From: Narthecium ossifragum
Lineage: Eukaryota > Streptophyta > Magnoliopsida > Dioscoreales > Nartheciaceae
NCBI GenBank assembly: GCA_963920575.1
Contig: OY986967.1
Span: forward strand, 1,454,527 to 1,518,526
Reading direction: 5' to 3'
Length of the DNA stretch: 64,000 bases
Shown here: positions 22,885 through 34,383 of the stretch, piece by piece
Layout of the letters: each line of letters starts with the position of its first letter
Position numbering within the stretch: the first letter of the stretch is position 1
Notes under the pieces: model-generated
What the model was told of the DNA's origin: nothing
Seen by the model: only the letters and a program-made list of their open reading frames with translations
Databases searched by the model: none
Position numbers and translations under genes: made by a program

Positions 22885-24966
22885 ACTACAGTAACAGCCA
22901 GGATGATTAAGGACCCACTTCCCTTGGTATACATTACAAATTTGGGGATAGAGTAGATCATATACTTTATTGATGTAGGATTTCCTATTTCATATTATTT
23001 GTTGTTTTTAAGTGGTATTTAGTGCTTATTCTAGCCTGATCCATGTGCTATTGTGATCTATTTTTTTATTTGTGGTTTATGGATGATTACAGCGGGGGAT
23101 TATGGTTTTGTTCCAGGGTTCTGGCGTAATTTTCTTAAACTTTATTTTTCGCTTTTTAATGTCTTGGAGATGCTTTGGTGTGATCCTCTCTTTTCTTCTT
23201 CCCAGCTTTGTTTATGACAACCGTCAAGAGTTGCTATTAGCCTTTGTAGTAATGCGATCGTTCTATGTTCCTATCGTGATTTTTTTTTTGTTGGTAATTT
23301 CGGGGATTTTGGATATTTGCAACGAAGATTCTGATCTTACTTGCTGGGGTTTCTTGGGTAGTATCTTCTTCTTCTTTTTTTTCCAGTTAAGCCGAAGCTA
23401 GAAGCCGTGAAACCGGCTACAAAACAGGTGTTTCAGGGGGGTTCATAGATCTGAAACCCTCCCTATTACAATTTGCATATCTAACTCTAGATTGAATAGC
23501 TAGTCCATCAGCATCTACATTTAGATCCCTTGGAATATGAATGATTTGAAAAGCATTGAAATTTCCAACATCCCAAAGGTTCGATTACATGCTCTTTACA
23601 TTGTGTTTATATATCTTGATCTACATTGATCTACTCAGGTCTGGATACGTGCAGCTTCTTCTGGTCGCAGCATGAGTTTGCTAATTCACTGTCTTTTTAT
23701 TGTAATAAAAAAATCCTCTAATTACCTATATTTTCCTGTTTCTGATGCCTGGTGATCTCTAATAGAGAAGCATAGGGAACTGATCTGGGATGTCTCCCAG
23801 CTTGAGGATGTACTTGCTAAAAATGATGATGGAGTAGTGCACCTCAGGTCCGGACCACTCCTCCTCACCGCCCAGGAATTCATAGGGATGTTTGATATTC
23901 TGGATCAAAAGCTGAAGAAGGTGTCGATTGGCTTCATCAACTGAAGCCGAGAGAAATAGATAAGGTATTGGCTGAGATGCGGGAACGCGTTGCCAAGTTG
24001 GAGGCCGAGATCAAAGAGAGAGAGCCTGAATCGATCCATGTCCATAAGAAAATCATAAAATATAGAAAGAGGTCTTAATTTATTAGTCTCTTACATCGAT
24101 TAAGTTTTGGTTATGTTTTTTTTTTTGAAGAAGTAATTGATTATTGGGTTTCCTTTCCAACAGTGGTCGGCGCATCGATTCATCTCTTTACCTTAAGCTG
24201 GCCGAGATCGAGCGGGATTTGGAGAAGAAAGAACGGGCTGTGGATCATCTCAAGACACGGATGGAAGCATTAGAGGAGGCTAAGCAAGTTTAGTAGCTAT
24301 CTTAACGTTTTAGTTTGTTATGTTTTCTAGTTTATAGTTTATGAAGATGATGGCTGATATTAGATGCTTTTTATAAGCATATTTATACAGCTAGATGTTT
24401 TTTTTATATATATAAAATCTCTAGTTTATAACCATAATTTTACATCTGCAAATAATCGAGCGTGTCTAGTTTGGAGCAGGAACCCTGCCTTGCATCTTCA
24501 GGCACGCAGGTCTCTGATCTCTGGGGTGACTTATGGCCCTTTTGATTAACACGGTTTCTCGGTGTTACACAGATATGCTCGTTTCCGCTAGGGACATTGC
24601 TCTTCAAAAACACAACTTCTTGTGGTAAAGCATGAACATATTACCTGCTGTGCTAGAAATAGTGCACCTGGGCTTTTATCATGATGAATTTTTTTTCTTT
24701 AATCTTATTTATTTTTAGTGTAATTGCCTATTGCTTGCCAGGTGGCATGGGGGGGGCCATTATATCTTATATTTTACTACTACTAAGCTTATCAGGTGCA
24801 ATTGTTTCACAGAAAGAAAAATAGTATCTGTATTGACAGCTACCCATCTTTCTCTTTGGATAGCAGTTGATTTCAAAACTAAAAGAACTATTTATAATGA
24901 AATGAGTTCGATGGTGGTTATGAGCATCACGAAGACTTCAAAGGGACTAGTTGGATATCTGTTTCA
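22885..24966 (+). repeat. Duplicated block A (partner at 58453-60436)
   Basis: About 2.08 kb here matches about 1.98 kb at 58.45-60.44 kb in the same orientation, with dense small differences. The match begins near CAGCCAGGATGATTAAGGACC and ends near ACTAGTTGGATATCTGTTTC. It spans the leader, introns and exons of a coiled-coil gene and its 3' flank. Confidence 0.85.
23672..24293 (+). pseudogene. Broken copy of the 148-residue coiled-coil gene
   Basis: Exons equivalent to those of the gene at 59099 are ATG plus one base (23672-23675), 23766-24071 and 24164-24293. Relative to the intact copy, exon 2 has gained one Leu codon (CTC repeated) and lost 10 bases just after QKLKK, so the frame shifts and stops at a TGA soon after. 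The region downstream of the deletion still reads well in its own frame (LKPREIDKVLAEM; last exon AEIERDL, DHLKTRMEALEEAKQV), so decay is recent. Splice sites are intact except that the first donor reads GTTTGC. Confidence 0.75.
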
Positions 24967-25215
24967 AAAACAGGACGCTGGGTTGGATATTTGTTTCAAA
25001 AATTGGACGCTAGACAAAGATCATGATGTCTTCGAATGTTGCTGCCGTTTTGATTTGACTCCTCCGATAAATATTAGTCGCGGCCTAAAGATATGCTGTT
25101 GCCTTTTCGATTTGACCCCTCTAATAAATATTAATAAATATTAGTGGGATTTGTGAGATGGTCTCTTCCCAGGGACCAACTTGTCAAATGGTCTCCTATA
25201 AAACACCTTGAGTCA

Positions 25216-25351
25216 TTGGGTGATTTTAAATGCACTACACAAATGTATAAGTGCATCACATTTTCTCAAGTGCACTTAGACATTGATGAATTAGAGATTA
25301 GAAAAATGTGATGCACTTATATATTTGTGTAGTGCATTTAAAATCACCCAA
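25216..25351. mobile_element. Small fold-back MITE, 136 bp
   Basis: Nearly perfect terminal inverted repeats of about 48 bp (starting TTGGGTGATTTTAAATGCAC) surround a short centre. AGTCA flanks both sides (25211-25215 and 25352-25356) as a 5-bp target duplication. It is non-coding, and the superfamily is not assigned. Confidence 0.8.
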
Positions 25352-25420
25352 AGTCATTTAGTACCCATAGTAGGATAAAAGACTAAACTACCCTCTATCT
25401 TCTATCTATTTATATCCTAA

Positions 25421-25441
25421 CCCCCCCCCCCCCCCCCCCCC
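25421..25441. repeat. Poly-C run, 21 bases
   Basis: Uninterrupted C run followed by CA repeats. A similar C run lies at about 60762-60778. Such runs are prone to length error. Confidence 0.9.
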
Positions 25442-25958
25442 ACAAAACACACACACACCCACCACCGTCTTTGTCCCCGCCGCCGTCCGTCATGATGCCA
25501 TCCGTCACTCTGATCTGACGGATCTGGAGGTCTCACTGACTGTCGATTCGAGCTCGCCACCCCAATTCCCTTTGTCGACCCGACGGAGATCTCGAGATCT
25601 CGAGATCCGATGGAGCTGCAGGTCATGCCATCCGACTCCGAGCTCTCCTTCCATCATTGCCGTCCCATCACGTCGCGGATCCTCTTTTTGAAGCTCGTCG
25701 TCCTTTCGTCATCCCGATCTCGAGACCGTTCCCGATGCCGATCCTGTTCTGGCCTTCACCAAGCCGAAGGTGATCCCTCTCCTGAGCTCATCGGAGACCA
25801 AGCACGTCAACGATCCTGATCCACCCCGTTGCGAAGACCAAGCACGTCGGGGATGAGAAGGAGAAGGTGGTCGCCGTCCCGAGCTCCCCCTTCTCTCATC
25901 CCATAGAGGATTTTTCAAAAAAAAAAAAAAAATCAAATTTTTGTGATAGGGAGATTTT
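25442..25958. other. GC-rich non-coding stretch
   Basis: Pro/Ser/Arg-rich frames on both strands with several TCTCGAGATC palindromic strings. No recognisable protein. Confidence 0.4.
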
Positions 25959-27065
25959 TCAAAAACATTTTCCAATTTTTGTGATTGGAGTTCAATTTCC
26001 CAAATTGTAGTTACTTTTCAAAATTGGGAAAGTATGTGCAAAAATCTGCTAAAAAAATGGGGGTACTTATTTTTTAATATTATAAAAATATGGTTGTTAC
26101 TTTTCAATTTAGGAAAATATGCTAGTTACTTTTCAGGTTTTTTCAATTTTTGTGTGTGATATTCACTTTCCAATATTGTAGTTACTTCTCAATAATTATA
26201 GTAACTTTTTAATTTCCAATATTGAAAGTTCAATTTTCAATATTGTGAAAATATGGTAGTTACTTTTCAATTTGGGAAAATAAGGTAGTTACTTTTCAAT
26301 TTGGGAAAATAAGGTAGTTACTTTTCAATTGGTAGTTAAAATATTGAAAAATATTGTGAAAAATATTTGTAATTACAATTTCAATTTTGTAGTTACTTTC
26401 CACTTTTTTTCAATTTTTGTGGGGAAATATCACTTTTGAAATATTTGTAGTTATTTTTAAATTTGTAGTTAAAATACTAAAAAAATATTGTGTAAAATAT
26501 TTTTAGTTACTTTTCAATTTTTGTAGTTACTTTTCATTTTTTTCAATTTTTTGTGGGGGTAAATCAATTTCAAATATTGTAAAAAATATGGAAGTAACTT
26601 TCATTTTGTAGTTACGTTTTAATTTATAGTTACTTTTCAACTTGTAGTTAAAATATTATAAAAAATATGGAAGTTACTTTCCAATTTGTACTTACTTTTC
26701 AATCTGTAAATAAAAAATTAAAAAATATTGTGTAAAATATTTGTAGTTATTTTTCGATATTTGTAGTTACTTTTCGATTTGTAGTTATTTTTCGATATTT
26801 GTAGTTACTTTTCGATATTTGTTGTTACTTTTCGATATCTGTAATTACTTCCCATTTGTTTTCAATTTTTGAATGAAATTCACTTTCTAATAATTGTAGT
26901 CACTTTTCAATAATTGTAGTTACTTTTCAATTGTTTTGGGGGAAATTCATTTCCAATATTTTGATAGTTACTTCCCGCCACAAATTTGATATTTTTGATA
27001 GTTACTTTTCAGTTTTTTTTAAGTTACTTTTCAGTTTTTTATAGTTACTTTCTAGTTTTTGGTAG
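25959..27065. repeat. AT-rich minisatellite of TAGTTACTTTTCAATTT type
   Basis: More than 30 imperfect repeats of a core TAGTTACTTTTCAATTT, spaced by 15-40 bp, fill about 1.1 kb. The same core (GTAGTTACTT) is the building block of the regular 95-bp array at 49.95-50.79 kb, so the two loci share an origin or a family. Confidence 0.85.
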
Positions 27066-27743
27066 TAAAAACTGTCGTTGGGAACACGAACAGTCACTGA
27101 GTATGGAAAGTAGGATGGGGATCTTCTAAGGGCATTTTAATAATAAAAAATTATAGCTGTTAAAAAAAAGAAATCTACGAGGGTTTTCTGGGAAAGTTAA
27201 TATCGATGGAAATTTAGCATCTTTTAAAAGAAATCTCTTAGTCTGATATCAGGTAACAAGCTCTGCAGCAACAGCATGGTACATTATTGTACCACTTTAT
27301 GCCTCGACCCCTGTTGATTGCATTAATTTGTGTACCTCTATCCATCTAAATTATTACTTATTCTGATTTCTAAAGTTGGACATACCATTCTCACTTAATA
27401 TATTCATTAACTTGTAACAGAATATATTTACATTGAATTGGGTAGACTATATGTACAGGCAAAGCATGAGTATGCTACCTTATACATGTAGGACAGGATA
27501 CAACATCAGCATGGACTCTGCAGGTATTTTTGCATCTCCATGTGATAAAAACCTCTATTGGCCATAATTTACGGATGTGTCTGGTAATGTCTTTGAGTTT
27601 TTAGCAAGGTTCATATACAAATTTATATAAGCTAATAAAGGGCACATAACAATGCAGTTTATGCTGCTTAATATTCTTTTGAGAAGTAACCATAGTAGCT
27701 TTCGATGATTTCTGGGTACTAATCTCATCCTTTGCCATTGTAG
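27066..27743. other. Presumed 5' region of the GS1-like gene, no exon recognised
   Basis: The first exons of the HAD phosphatase (with the catalytic DxD motif) should lie here or further upstream, but I find none. The sequence is A/T-rich and intron-like. Confidence 0.4.
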
Positions 27744-28208
27744 GAGTCAAACGTTTAATCGATCATCTTTTATGCCAATGGGATACCAATGGCCGTGGCA
27801 ACAGGGTAACAATCTTCCTGTTTCTTCTTTTATTGTTTTCATTTATGTAAGCTTGTCAAGTTGCAGAAACTTACCTTTGTCATATGTTTTGGCCAGACTC
27901 CTCCTCCCTTGGGGATAAGAGTTAGAGTCCTAGATAACAGTGCACCGCATTTAGGATATGTTACTTAAAAGCATAAGATGTCTTCTAATAGATTTCTTTT
28001 GCAGATCCCATAAGCGCCATTTTGAACTCAAAACAGAAAGTCATGGTCAAATTTTTTCTATGATGCATCATGTGGTTACTGGTGATGATCCTGATGTGAA
28101 AAAGGGAAGCCTTCGCCTGATGTATTTCTTGCTGCAGCTAAAAGATTTGAGGTATTGCTTTTTAATGTGCAGGGAGGAAGTTACTCTTTTGATTTGACGA
28201 TCCTCTTG

Positions 28209-30612
28209 GGGTGCGTTTGGCAAACCTGAATCTGATGAATTAGCTGAATGAGAAATCTGTGGAATTAGCTGAATGGGGAATATCTGGTGATTTTGTGGAT
28301 TTTGGTTCTGTTGTTTGGTTGGTTTGTATGGGATGATCTGAATCTGTTGATTCTGACGTTTAGCTTGTGTATTATGGATGAGCTGAATCTGCTAATTTTG
28401 TGGATTCTGGTGTTTGGTTCATAAATCTATGAATTGGAACCGAGTGAATTTTGACAGCATGTTAATAATAAAATTTTAAGTTTTCTTCAAATTAAAACAT
28501 GTTTTTCATTATAATAATAACAATACCCACGAGATATGATTGATCGAAATTATTGAAAATTTAGGTCAAATTAATTCTTTGAATGCATCTAATCATGTAA
28601 AATGATTGATCGAAATTATTGAAAATTTAGATATAATTTAAGTTATAATATATTAAATGATTTTATACATTACATTAGATCAAATATTTGCTTTCAAAAA
28701 TACTCAATATTGGTCTCATAACGAAGATATCGATGATATCTTTCCAATGAGACTAATTTCATAAAGTTTCAACATGTATATTTAAAATTATGATAAATAT
28801 AGTCATAGAATGATATCAAGGGTAAAACTGTAATTCTAGAGAATCTATAGTGACTGGGATCCGTTGGGCTGGATAGCGGCGTCCACTCGATTTGAGCGGA
28901 CGCCTGCGATTCCAAAATTTTGGAATCCGAGGCGGGTCGGATTCCGCCGATTCCAATTAACAAAATCAGCCAAACATCTAAATGAGTTGAATCTGGAATC
29001 CGCTCATTCCTTAATTCATCTAATCTTTTCTTTTTTTTTGATTAGTTGAGCCCAAGGGCTGGGAAACCCAATCAAGGGTTAGTTACATGGACTGGGCAGA
29101 GGACCGGGAACACCCTCCCTGTCCTCATCAAAATCATTAAAGACAAGACCTAAGGCAAGAGCCTCCTTAGCAAGCCAATCTGCGCGCGAGTTCTCCTCGC
29201 GAGGAATATAAGCTACTTTGAAATCAGCAATTCCACGAGCTGTCCACCATATGTCTTGCACGATCTCCCGGCAGCCTCTCACCAAAGGCAAAATCCCATT
29301 GATCATCTGGATTGCATGGAGGGAATCACTCTCCACAAGGACTGTGCTGTAGTTTCTCTGGACAGCAGAGTTAAGCGCCAACTGGATGGCATGGACCTCA
29401 CCAAGCAGGATGGAGTCCACTCGATGAGAGGCCATGGCGGACCAGCTAACGAGCCCGTCTTCATCAGCACAGACTGCTCCCACGCCCGCCAAGCTATGTG
29501 TGTGATCAAAGGAGGCATCAGCTTGAATCCGAACCCCTCCATCCGCCGCTGCAGACGCGCATGGTATACGAAGCTTCGAAACACCCATGTACTCTCTTGA
29601 TTGCCACCGGATCAGATGCGCCAGCGTTTGGGCGTCTTGAGTGCCTTCCCCTGCCACGAGCTTCCCTCTATCCCGTCATAGCCACCAAGCTCCATACGCG
29701 AGCATGGAGCACGCGCGCTTGCTCTCCTCAGACCTCCTAGAGTGGCACAGGCCCTGAATAAAGCTCTCCAAGGTGAAAGGAAGGGTGTATGTTCTGCAAC
29801 CTTGGAGCACTCTGTTCCACAGCTCCTGGGCGAAGTTGCAGCGGAAGAGAGCGTGCTCGAGCGTCTCCTCCGCAGCACCGCAACGCGCACAAAGGTTATC
29901 AGCAGCCAGATTGAGGTTCCAAAGCGTGGACTTGGTGGGGAGTTTACCATGCAGCAACTTCCAGAGGAACAGCTTGGGTCGCGGTCCTGCTGGCGCCTTC
30001 CAGACGCTTCGCCACAGATGTAACTGCTCACCAGCATGTTGCTTGCCCTCCATGAACTCGAGCATTTGGTATGCAGTTGCCGTCGTGACCTCTCCAGTCT
30101 TGCTCCATGCCCAAATCGGGCGGCTGGCGGCGGCCTCAGAGGGATCGATGGTAGAGACAAGCTGCTCCGTCATGCTGGGGTGGAAGAAGGACGTGAGCTT
30201 GTCAATGTCCCAGCTCCCATCTCCGGAGAAGAGGTCCTGCACCCTCAAACGGTACAAGGAGTCATCAGCAGTCACCAGGCAAGGGTAGGAGATGAGAGGG
30301 CCATCCCCCGTCCACCAGTCATACATGACACTTGCACCACACGCAGCGCCAGGCTCCCATCTCAGGCGCTTGCGGAGGGCGCCAGCCGCATGACAAGTGG
30401 AGCGCCAGAGCCCTGAAATCGGTGCACGACCCTTGTGAAGAGGAAGAACTCCTGCAAAACGGTATTTGGCCCGGCAAATCATCGTCCAGACGGTGTCTTG
30501 TTCCTCTAGGAACTTGGCTGCTCTCTTGATCCTCAAGGCCAGCTGCCAACGCTTCAAGTCCTTGAGTCCAAGGCATCTAATCTATCTCATACCAGTGCAT
30601 CCAAACAGGCCC
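28209..30612. mobile_element. Tourist/PIF-like MITE in a GS1 intron, split by a LINE
   Basis: The ends read GGGTGCGTTTGG (left) and, on the other strand, GGGCCTGTTTGG (right), flanked by TTG at 28206-28208 and 30613-30615. Without the nested LINE and its duplicated target the element is about 847 bp. Subterminal GAATTAGCTGAAT-type motifs recur. It is non-coding. Confidence 0.65.
29027..30573 (-). mobile_element. 5'-truncated LINE (L1 clade), 1.55 kb
   Basis: A minus-strand fragment of a LINE ORF2 3' part. The frame 30557-29676 has the reverse-transcriptase zinc-binding region (WKAPAGPRPKLFLWKLLHGKLPT, CARCGAAEETLEHALFRCNFA), and 29657-29079 has the RNase H domain (QADASFDH, GEVHAIQLAL, VESDSLHAIQ, REENSRADWLAKEA). 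The two parts are in different frames. It ends in a poly-A tail (T run at 29031-29039) and is flanked by CATCTAATCT at 29017-29026 and 30574-30583, the target duplication of LINE retrotransposition. It inserted into a MITE that was already in the intron. Confidence 0.9.
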
Positions 30613-31810
30613 TTGGTTAATTGTAGTTACTATTCTGCAGTGATCTCTCAGAATTTGCTTCTTACTTGTGCTAAAATCTTCTGTTTAGGATGAAGTGGAT
30701 CCTAGACAAATTCTAGTCTTTGAAGATGCACCATCAGGAGTAGCAGCAGCTAAGAATGCAGGAATGTAAGTAGATTTTTACTGACAAGTAATATCTTATG
30801 CTCATTATATGTTCTGACACATTCTAGTTGAGCTCTTTATTATGATATGGAGAAGGATTTGTTGATCTCCAATAAAAGATGGTATTGCTGGAATGAAAGA
30901 AAGCCTTACAGCTTTCTAATTAATCATGCTGCATGTGATCTCAAAAGTCATATGGCTACTCATCGTATATGCTTAGTTTGATGCATGTCAACAGCTTTAG
31001 ATCCTAAGTATGGTAAAAGTTGTAGCCTTTCTTGTTAATAGATCCTTTCACTACTAAGAGCTATAAAAGACTTAATCTGTGGCCAACATGGGCAGCATGA
31101 AGTCTCTAAGGTACGGCACAAAGGAATCATTATATTACATGGCTCCATTTTGTAAGGGAACTTTGGTTGATGCTAGTATAGGAGAATAAGAGCTAATTGA
31201 CAAAGTTGGTTGAGGAGAAAAGTATTTCATGGCAGCTTGGTGTTAATATGCATGGTCATGGATGTTAGAAGGCTCACAAACGCAAGGGCTGAATCTAGAA
31301 AGGGAATTTCATATTGTATTCGGTTAATTCTATGGAGGATAACATGAATTTCTTAAAGAAGATAATAGAATATTTTGAGAGTAGTGAAAGAGCTAAAACT
31401 TGAAAAATATGTGATAATGGGAGAATAATGGTTTGAGAATCGTTTTGCTGGAAACGGCCTTCACTGTTTCATATGCTGCGATGCGGTGCTGATGCATTGG
31501 CTTAATGAGAAATGAATGCTATTTTGGGCTAACTATTGCTCCAATCCAAGCAGTGGCTGCTATTATGTGCTGTGTAGTCATATTCAATTCTCTGATCTTC
31601 AATATGAGTTGGATATTTTCGAGCACCATTATCATGCATTCTCTTGCTCTGTCGATTAAGCACCATTATCATGCATTTCTCTTGCTATCATGTTTTGAAT
31701 ATTAAGACTTACCACTGTTGTGATTGTATCATTTGTTCAGGTCCGTAGTTATGGTCCCTGATTCAAGGTTAGACGCTGCTTATCATAAAGAGGCAGACCA
31801 AGTTCTTTAG

Positions 31811-32426
31811 TTCCCTGTTGGAGTTTAACCCCAGCCGCTGGCTTATCTACGGGATCGCCAAACAAGCCCTTAATACAAGCTCGGGGATAGAGTAGAGGAT
31901 AGAACAAATCCACGTGCGCGAAAATGTGATGGCTTTCAGCGAATAGAACAAATCGTGATGAATCAGGGACGTGCGTTTTCCAACCTCCTCGAACGCTAAG
32001 GTTGCGAAAAGAAATAGAACAAAAGCAAGTTACTTGCAATAGAGCAAAGACAAAGTGATTTGCTTTGAGGGCATTGAAATCTGCTCCATTGAAAATATTT
32101 TATTAATTGTTAAGACGGCACCACTGACAGTTCCGATGAAATACTTATTGGCAAACAAGTGCAAGTGTGCAGGGCGGACCTGTGATACAAGGGTGCAGGG
32201 CGGACCTGTGATACAAGAGTGCAGGATGGGCCTGCGAAAGTCCTAAAACTAAGATACAATTAACAATGGCTAGACATACTGACACAAGAGTCTTGCTATG
32301 GTTTTTGGATTTTACGATAGAGTCTAATTGTTGTATCTTTTATATTTCTTCTTTTCCCAAACGATTGGCAACGATTCCATTGGCGGTTGTTCCTATCGTG
32401 TCTTATGGTTAAATTGCTAGTCAGTT
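31811..32426. other. 3' flank of the GS1-like gene with a short tandem repeat
   Basis: No gene. Three copies of a 24-25-bp unit (GTGCAGGGCGGACCTGTGATA) occur at about 32166-32235. Confidence 0.6.
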
Positions 32427-32441
32427 ATATTAACTGACTTC

Positions 32442-34251
32442 TTTTTTTTTGAGGAGTTGAGTCAAATGGCTTACAAGCAACCCAGACTACATAATCCCAA
32501 TGACCCGGCTAGGTCCATCACCACGGACCCAGCTAAGACCGGACGAGTTAATCCTACACCATCTTGCAAGCGCATCCGCTCGCTCATTACAAGATCGAGG
32601 TACATAGACAAACAAAACATACTCACAGCAAAAGGTGGTAGACCACACCTCGCGCACAGTCGACGCCACATCGTCCGGCCATAACCTCCCTCCAATGAGG
32701 ATATCCACGGCTCCCATGCAATCAGACTCCACCACCAACTTCCTCACCCCTTTACTGACCGCCGTACGCACCGCTAGAGCGATCGCCAACAACTCCGCTT
32801 CTAAAACAGAGGAAGCAGCCACCATCTCACCAACCGCCCACTGTAGCCCATTGTCTTCCTCTTCCACCGCCACGACGCCCACCGCAGCTACCTTCAAGCG
32901 TGGATCTCACGACGCGTCCCCCTAAACGACCAATGCCTCGTCCTCCCGTAAGCGCCGCGCCCCGCCTAGCCGTCGCGGCACGCTGAGGAACTCCTCAGCC
33001 AGCCGACAAGCCCTCCGAGCAACCTCCGCAGCTGACTCCCCACCTTCCCCAAAGACAATCCTATTCCTGTCCCTCCAGACCCCCCACAACCCATACGCAA
33101 TGTAAGACTTGAGCATTGCAGCGCCCGGCGAGGAGGAAGAAGAACCCACCAAGATCGCCCGGACCTTCGCCAGGCTCCAGCTCCTATCCTCACCGCACCG
33201 CCCTGCAACCCACTGGATCACCTGCTGCGCAAAGGCACACATCACCAATGCATGGTCAATTGTCTCCACCGCCGCTCCGCACCTCGGGCACTCCCGCTCG
33301 GAGCATACGCGCGCACGCCACAGGAACTCCCGGACAGGGACTTTGCCATGCCATGCCTTCCACAAAAAATGCCTTACTTGTGGAGACGCTCGCAAGCGCC
33401 ACAGTGCTCTCCATTCCTCACCATCCAGCTGGCACACCTCCGGGAAGGTCTCCTTCAACACAGAGGAGTACACTGACGCCGTCGTCACCGTCCCATTAGC
33501 ATCAAGAGTCCACCGCCACTGATCTCCATCCCCACTCACTACCAAGGTACTCACTTCTGCCGCCAAGCTCTCACCCAACACCTCTGTCAATCTATCCATA
33601 CGCCACCCCCCGTTCGTCATCAGCTCCCCGACCAGCATATCCTCACAGTCGTCGTTCCCCAAAAATAGAGCAGGCCGCCGCTCCAACGGCTCGTCTAACA
33701 CCCACGCGTCCTTCAGGACACTGACCTTGCTCCCCAACCCCGGCGACCACCGGAGCCCACAACGAAGCTCCCCCACTGCCTCGCACAGATCCTTCCAATG
33801 GACAGAAGCCGACCTCCTTGCCCGGACTTGTGGCACGACGCCCTGCCACCGGTACTTGGCCCGCGCCATAAGAGACCACACCGAGCCCTCATCCTGTAGC
33901 AGAGCAGCCATTCTTCTAGCCTTCAAGGCCCTTTGCTAGACTCCCATATTTCTCACACCAAGACCTCCAGCCTCAATACGCAAACACACCTTGTGCCACG
34001 CCACAATTCCAAAACCCGATCGCCTGCCCTGTCATAAAAAATCCCGGCAAATCTTCTCAACACGCTTAATGACTGAGGAAGGAATACGCGTGGTGGCCAT
34101 CACAAACGCCGGCACAGCTTGCAATACCGCCTTGATCAGGACCACCCTACCCGCTTCGGAAATAAGTTTCCCTTGCCACTTGAGTAGATGAGCAGCCAGC
34201 TTGTCCAACATACTAGAGAAGTCACTAACCTTCAACAAGGGCTTGTCCAAC
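32442..34251 (-). mobile_element. 5'-truncated LINE (L1 clade), 1.81 kb
   Basis: Minus-strand ORF2 fragments: 34253-34032 (end of the reverse transcriptase, LLKWQGKLISEAGRVVLIK), 33926-32922 (zinc-binding RVT region, RHFLWKAWHGKVPVREFLW, CPRCGAAVETIDHALVMC) and 32897-32487 (RNase H: LEAELLAIALAV, VESDCMGAVD, RSCNERADALAR). They are separated by frame changes. A T run at 32442 is the poly-A tail, and ATATTAACTGACTTC flanks the element at 32427-32441 and 34252-34266. It is a different lineage from the 29-kb and 51-kb copies by sequence. Confidence 0.9.
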
Positions 34252-34383
34252 ATATTAACTGACTTCTCTTTTCGTTAATAACATTGGGCTTTCCCTTCGT
34301 GGTGAAAATTTATAATGTAATGAAATGTGATGGGTGAGTAGTTAGCTTTGCAATGTGAACAGAAGATGAAACAGATCAATAAT

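Larger units (their letters stand above)
27744..31810 (+). pseudogene. HAD-superfamily phosphatase (GS1/glycerol-3-phosphatase-like), 5'-incomplete with indels
   Basis: Exons recognised: 27744-27805 (RLIDHL, then IPMAVATG in a shifted frame), 28005-28151 (SHKRHFELKT, MMHHVVTGDDPDVKKG), 30689-30765 (RQILVFEDAPSGVAAAKNAG) and 31741-31810 (SVVMVPDSRLDAAYHKEADQV). These are the C-terminal motifs (Thr motif II, GDDP, motif IV-like DAPSG) of plant GS1-type HAD hydrolases, which dephosphorylate small phosphate esters such as glycerol-3-phosphate or 5-phospho-riboflavin intermediates. All junctions are GT-AG. Three exons carry single-base changes relative to the expected frame: an extra T at about 27769-27772, a missing A at about 28103-28105, and an extra T at about 31805-31808 giving a stop. 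All are in homopolymers. The N-terminal exons with the nucleophile Asp are missing. The intron 28152-30688 holds a MITE with a nested LINE. It is either a dying gene or one with assembly errors. Confidence 0.8.

Noticed and set aside
23102..23401. 99-codon hydrophobic frame, also present in the duplicate at about 58.7 kb
   Set aside because: It is open in both copies only because the two blocks are recent duplicates. It lies in a T-rich intron between leader and coding exons, the N-termini differ, and no splice-compatible context exists.
25610..25819. Ser/Arg-rich frame after the poly-C tract
   Set aside because: GC-rich low-complexity DNA open in several frames; no homologous motif.
29079..29657. 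Stand-alone RNase H-like host gene
   Set aside because: It is continuous with the zinc-binding RVT region, ends in a poly-A tail and is flanked by a target duplication, so it is part of a truncated LINE.
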